Assembly: GCA_029256005.1 (NCBI GenBank)
Contig: JAQSYS010000152.1
Span: forward strand, 1 to 9,197
Source of the DNA: Sedimentibacter sp.
Lineage (GTDB): Bacteria > Bacillota > Clostridia > Tissierellales > Sedimentibacteraceae
Direction: 5' to 3'
DNA: 9,197 bases
The notes beneath the pieces are model-generated. The model was not told where the DNA came from. It did not search any database and saw nothing but the letters and a program-made list of their open reading frames with translations. The position numbers and the translations under genes are program-made. Below are positions 7,252 through 9,197 of this stretch, in pieces (positions within the stretch are counted from its first letter, which is position 1; each line of letters starts with the position of its first letter).

Positions 7252-8529
7252 TTATAACTTTTTTTTCCAATACTTCTTTATTTTATTCAGCAAAATTACA
7301 AATATTATTATTGCCGGAATTAATATCGGTGTTGAAGCTATGAAACTTATTACTAAATTTCCAAGTCCTCTTACAATTCCATTAACAGTATTTATAAAAC
7401 CTTCTTTTGCTCTTTCCCATATACCCTTTTCACTTTGAAGCGTAAAATTAACATCCTTAACTTCATCAACTTCCAGCACGATTGTTGACATTGAAGCTCT
7501 GTCATTTATATCAGCCAGACTTATGTTTAAAGCATCTATTTCAGTCCTGATTCTTCTAAGTTCATTTTCAATTTGAAGCATTTCATCAACAGTAGTTGCC
7601 TTTTCAAACAAATCTCTTAAATGCTGCTCTTGAACTTCAAGGTTTTTAACCTTGTTGTCTTTTTCATAATACTCTTTGGTAACATCACTTTCGCCCACTG
7701 TTTTTCTTCTGATATCAGTTGTCTGTTCCAAGAATGTTATTATTTCATAAAATGCGTCCTTCGGTACACGTATTTTCAAGCTTCCATGCATTAGCTTTTC
7801 ATCATTGTATACCTGATACACCTCAGTGCTATTATTTTCTATAAAACCGCCTAAAGATTCAATCTTCAAAGTTGTCTCATCAAGAAATTTATCAAAATCC
7901 TTAGTCTGCACATAAAGACTTCCGGTCTTGATTATTTTCATTTCTCTTTGTTCGGCAGCCATTAAACCAATTTCAGATAAAATTCCTTTATCAACACTCT
8001 TGAGATCTTCTAATTTGTCCTTTTCAATTCCAGCAACCCCATACTCGTTACCTCCACCATTCTCTTCAGAAGAAGGCATTAGTGCATCTGGTGCTGCTGG
8101 AGCTTCTGCCGGAGCTTCTGCTCTTTCATAAGACATTTCATCACTTGACTTGTTCATTAATGAATTATTGTTCAACCCATATACAAGCAATACCAGAGCT
8201 AATGAAGCTGCCAGTCCGCCATATTTTATCCATTTAAATCTATTGTTTCTGGTCTTATTAGGCATTTCAACTACTCGACTGATTTCTGTCTCTTCTTTTT
8301 CCTGCAATTTAGTGTTTAAAAGTTTTTCATGAAGTCTCTTGCAATATCCAACAGGTGGTTCCTCATCAGGCAATTCACACAGCATTTGAATGATTTTTTT
8401 GTACTCTTCCAGCTCTTTGCTGCATTCATCACATTTTTTCAAATGCTCTTCCATTAATTTTTTTTCTTCTTCGTTTAATTCATCATCAATATATAAAGAT
8501 ATATTATCTCTTACATCATTACAATTCAT
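7252..8529 (-). CDS. Membrane anti-sigma factor: ZAS zinc-binding domain fused to DUF4349
   Basis: The protein probably holds the upstream ECF sigma factor at the membrane until a signal releases it. In 425 residues it has a ZAS (zf-HC2) domain with C3, H29, C33 and C36, a transmembrane helix at about 101-118 (YGGLAASLALVLLVYGL), an Ala/Pro/Glu linker at 137-150, and a DUF4349 domain at about 195-356. That domain begins MKIIKTGSLYVQTKDFDKF and includes a likely coiled coil at about 285-340. A second membrane segment lies at about 390-414, followed by a Lys-rich tail. With the N-terminus in the cytoplasm, the DUF4349 part would be outside the cell and the tail back inside. The start has AAGGTGGTG six bases upstream, between the sigma stop and this ATG; the intergenic gap is only 12 bases. 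The signal sensed and the role of DUF4349 are unknown. The operon terminator follows directly. Confidence 0.9.
   Translation of the reverse strand: MNCNDVRDNISLYIDDELNEEEKKLMEEHLKKCDECSKELEEYKKIIQMLCELPDEEPPVGYCKRLHEKLLNTKLQEKEETEISRVVEMPNKTRNNRFKWIKYGGLAASLALVLLVYGLNNNSLMNKSSDEMSYERAEAPAEAPAAPDALMPSSEENGGGNEYGVAGIEKDKLEDLKSVDKGILSEIGLMAAEQREMKIIKTGSLYVQTKDFDKFLDETTLKIESLGGFIENNSTEVYQVYNDEKLMHGSLKIRVPKDAFYEIITFLEQTTDIRRKTVGESDVTKEYYEKDNKVKNLEVQEQHLRDLFEKATTVDEMLQIENELRRIRTEIDALNISLADINDRASMSTIVLEVDEVKDVNFTLQSEKGIWERAKEGFINTVNGIVRGLGNLVISFIASTPILIPAIIIFVILLNKIKKYWKKKL
8099..8122. repeat. Two tandem 12-bp copies encoding AEAP repeats
   Basis: Plus-strand GGAGCTTCTGCC is followed directly by GGAGCTTCTGCT, with one difference in 12. 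On the coding strand this gives the AEAPAEAP stretch just outside the first membrane helix of the anti-sigma protein. The copy number could vary by slippage in a flexible linker. Confidence 0.7.
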
Positions 8530-8541
8530 ATTGTCACCACC

Positions 8542-9123
8542 TTAGCATTGAATTTTTAATTCATTTTCAAGTATTTCTTTCAAGCTTTTTCTTGCTCTGT
8601 TAAGCCTGGACTTCACAGTTCCCAAATTACATGATAAAATCTCAGCAATTTCACTGTATGAAAAACCTTGTATATCCCGCAAAACAATAATTGTTTTATA
8701 TTCATCATCCAATTTATTAACTGCATCATTAACAAGCTTGTTATTAAAGTTTTTTTCAACCAAAACATCAGGGTTTCCTGAATCATCTGCTATTTCTCTG
8801 TGAATTTCATTATTTCCACCCAAATCAATATTTTCATCAATGGAAACCGCATTAATTATCTTTTTCCTTTTAAAGTCAAGGCAAGTATTAACAACAATCC
8901 TATACATCCATACCTTAAAGGTGGATTGCATGTTAAAGTTTTGTATGTTCTTATAAACCTTGATTAAAGCCTCTTGAGATGCATCCTCAGCATCTTCGAC
9001 ATTCCGCAAAACTCTCAGAGCTATATTATAAGCGCTTTTTTTGTAATCCTTAATAAGTTCTTCAAAAGCATCAACATTACCATTGCGACTTTGTTCCACA
9101 AGCCATTGTTCATTGCTTTTCAT
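8542..9123 (-). CDS. ECF-type (extracytoplasmic function) RNA polymerase sigma factor
   Basis: This is a group 4 sigma factor that directs RNA polymerase to a small regulon, usually for envelope stress. The 193-residue protein has region 2 at about 17-88. There, region 2.2 is seen as DAEDASQEALIKVYKNI, and regions 2.3-2.4 as STFKVWMYRIVVNTCLDFKRKK. A variable acidic linker at about 95-125 leads to region 4 at about 130-183, with the helix-turn-helix FSYSEIAEILSCNLGTVKSRLNRARKSLK that reads the -35 element. Length is normal for the class. The ATG at 9123 is preceded by GGGGTG at good spacing. The next gene, 12 bases on, is its probable anti-sigma factor. A promoter of ECF type directly upstream implies autoregulation. 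It resembles SigW-type sigmas, but the exact subgroup is not decided, so no symbol is given. Confidence 0.94.
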   Translation of the reverse strand: MKSNEQWLVEQSRNGNVDAFEELIKDYKKSAYNIALRVLRNVEDAEDASQEALIKVYKNIQNFNMQSTFKVWMYRIVVNTCLDFKRKKIINAVSIDENIDLGGNNEIHREIADDSGNPDVLVEKNFNNKLVNDAVNKLDDEYKTIIVLRDIQGFSYSEIAEILSCNLGTVKSRLNRARKSLKEILENELKIQC

Positions 9124-9150
9124 TCTTTCACCCCGTTCGGTTATAATATA

Positions 9151-9176
9151 AGACGTAAATATTTTTTATTTGTTCC
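9151..9176 (-). promoter_or_regulatory. ECF sigma-type promoter of the sigma/anti-sigma operon
   Basis: The minus strand has GGAAC (9176-9172), a 16-base AT-rich spacer, and CGTCT (9155-9151). This is the GAAC/CGTC pattern with N16 known for ECF promoters such as those of Bacillus SigM and SigW. Transcription would start near 9144, about 20 bases before the ATG, leaving room for the ribosome binding site only. A TATATT-like stretch just downstream has no -35 at proper spacing. Confidence 0.8.
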
Positions 9177-9197
9177 AAATAAGTTTTAAAATTAAAA

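Overview
The window is AT-rich chromosomal DNA of a low-G+C Firmicute, most likely a clostridium-type organism. The reasons are the addB-addA recombination nuclease pair, a YhaM-type exoribonuclease, a zinc-binding anti-sigma factor joined to a DUF4349 domain, and AT-rich heptamer repeats of a kind common between clostridial genes. Species cannot be fixed from the sequence. Every supported gene lies on the minus strand, so reading order runs from the right edge to the left edge.

Right part (about 7.2-9.2 kb): an ECF sigma factor gene and its cognate membrane anti-sigma gene form a tight two-gene operon. Upstream is a textbook ECF-type promoter, GGAAC-N16-CGTCT, so the operon is probably autoregulated. 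The operon ends in a strong intrinsic terminator. The anti-sigma protein has an N-terminal zinc-binding anti-sigma (ZAS) domain, a transmembrane helix, an Ala/Pro/Glu linker, a DUF4349 domain with a coiled coil, and a second C-terminal membrane segment.

Middle (about 5.9-7.2 kb): a 236-base intergenic region carries the terminator, an extended -10 promoter and a predicted leader of about 120 nt with two related hairpins. It leads into a yhaM-like gene (OB fold plus HD domain, 3'-5' exoribonuclease). A repeat of degenerate heptamers in inverted arrangement fills the yhaM-addB junction. It supplies the last codons and stop of yhaM and reaches almost to the addB ribosome binding site.

Left part (1-5.9 kb): addB is complete, with a Walker A motif, a RecB-family nuclease motif and all four iron-sulfur cysteines. 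It is translationally coupled to addA, which begins at a TTG codon overlapping the addB stop. addA runs off the left edge after 831 codons, before helicase motif VI and the C-terminal nuclease domain. AddA and AddB together form the double-strand-break end-resection enzyme that loads RecA.

The genes are all of recognisable families. I found no CRISPR array, transposase, tRNA, rRNA or clearly undescribed system. The most interesting points are regulatory (ECF autoregulation, the yhaM leader, the repeat at the yhaM-addB junction) and the architecture of the anti-sigma protein.
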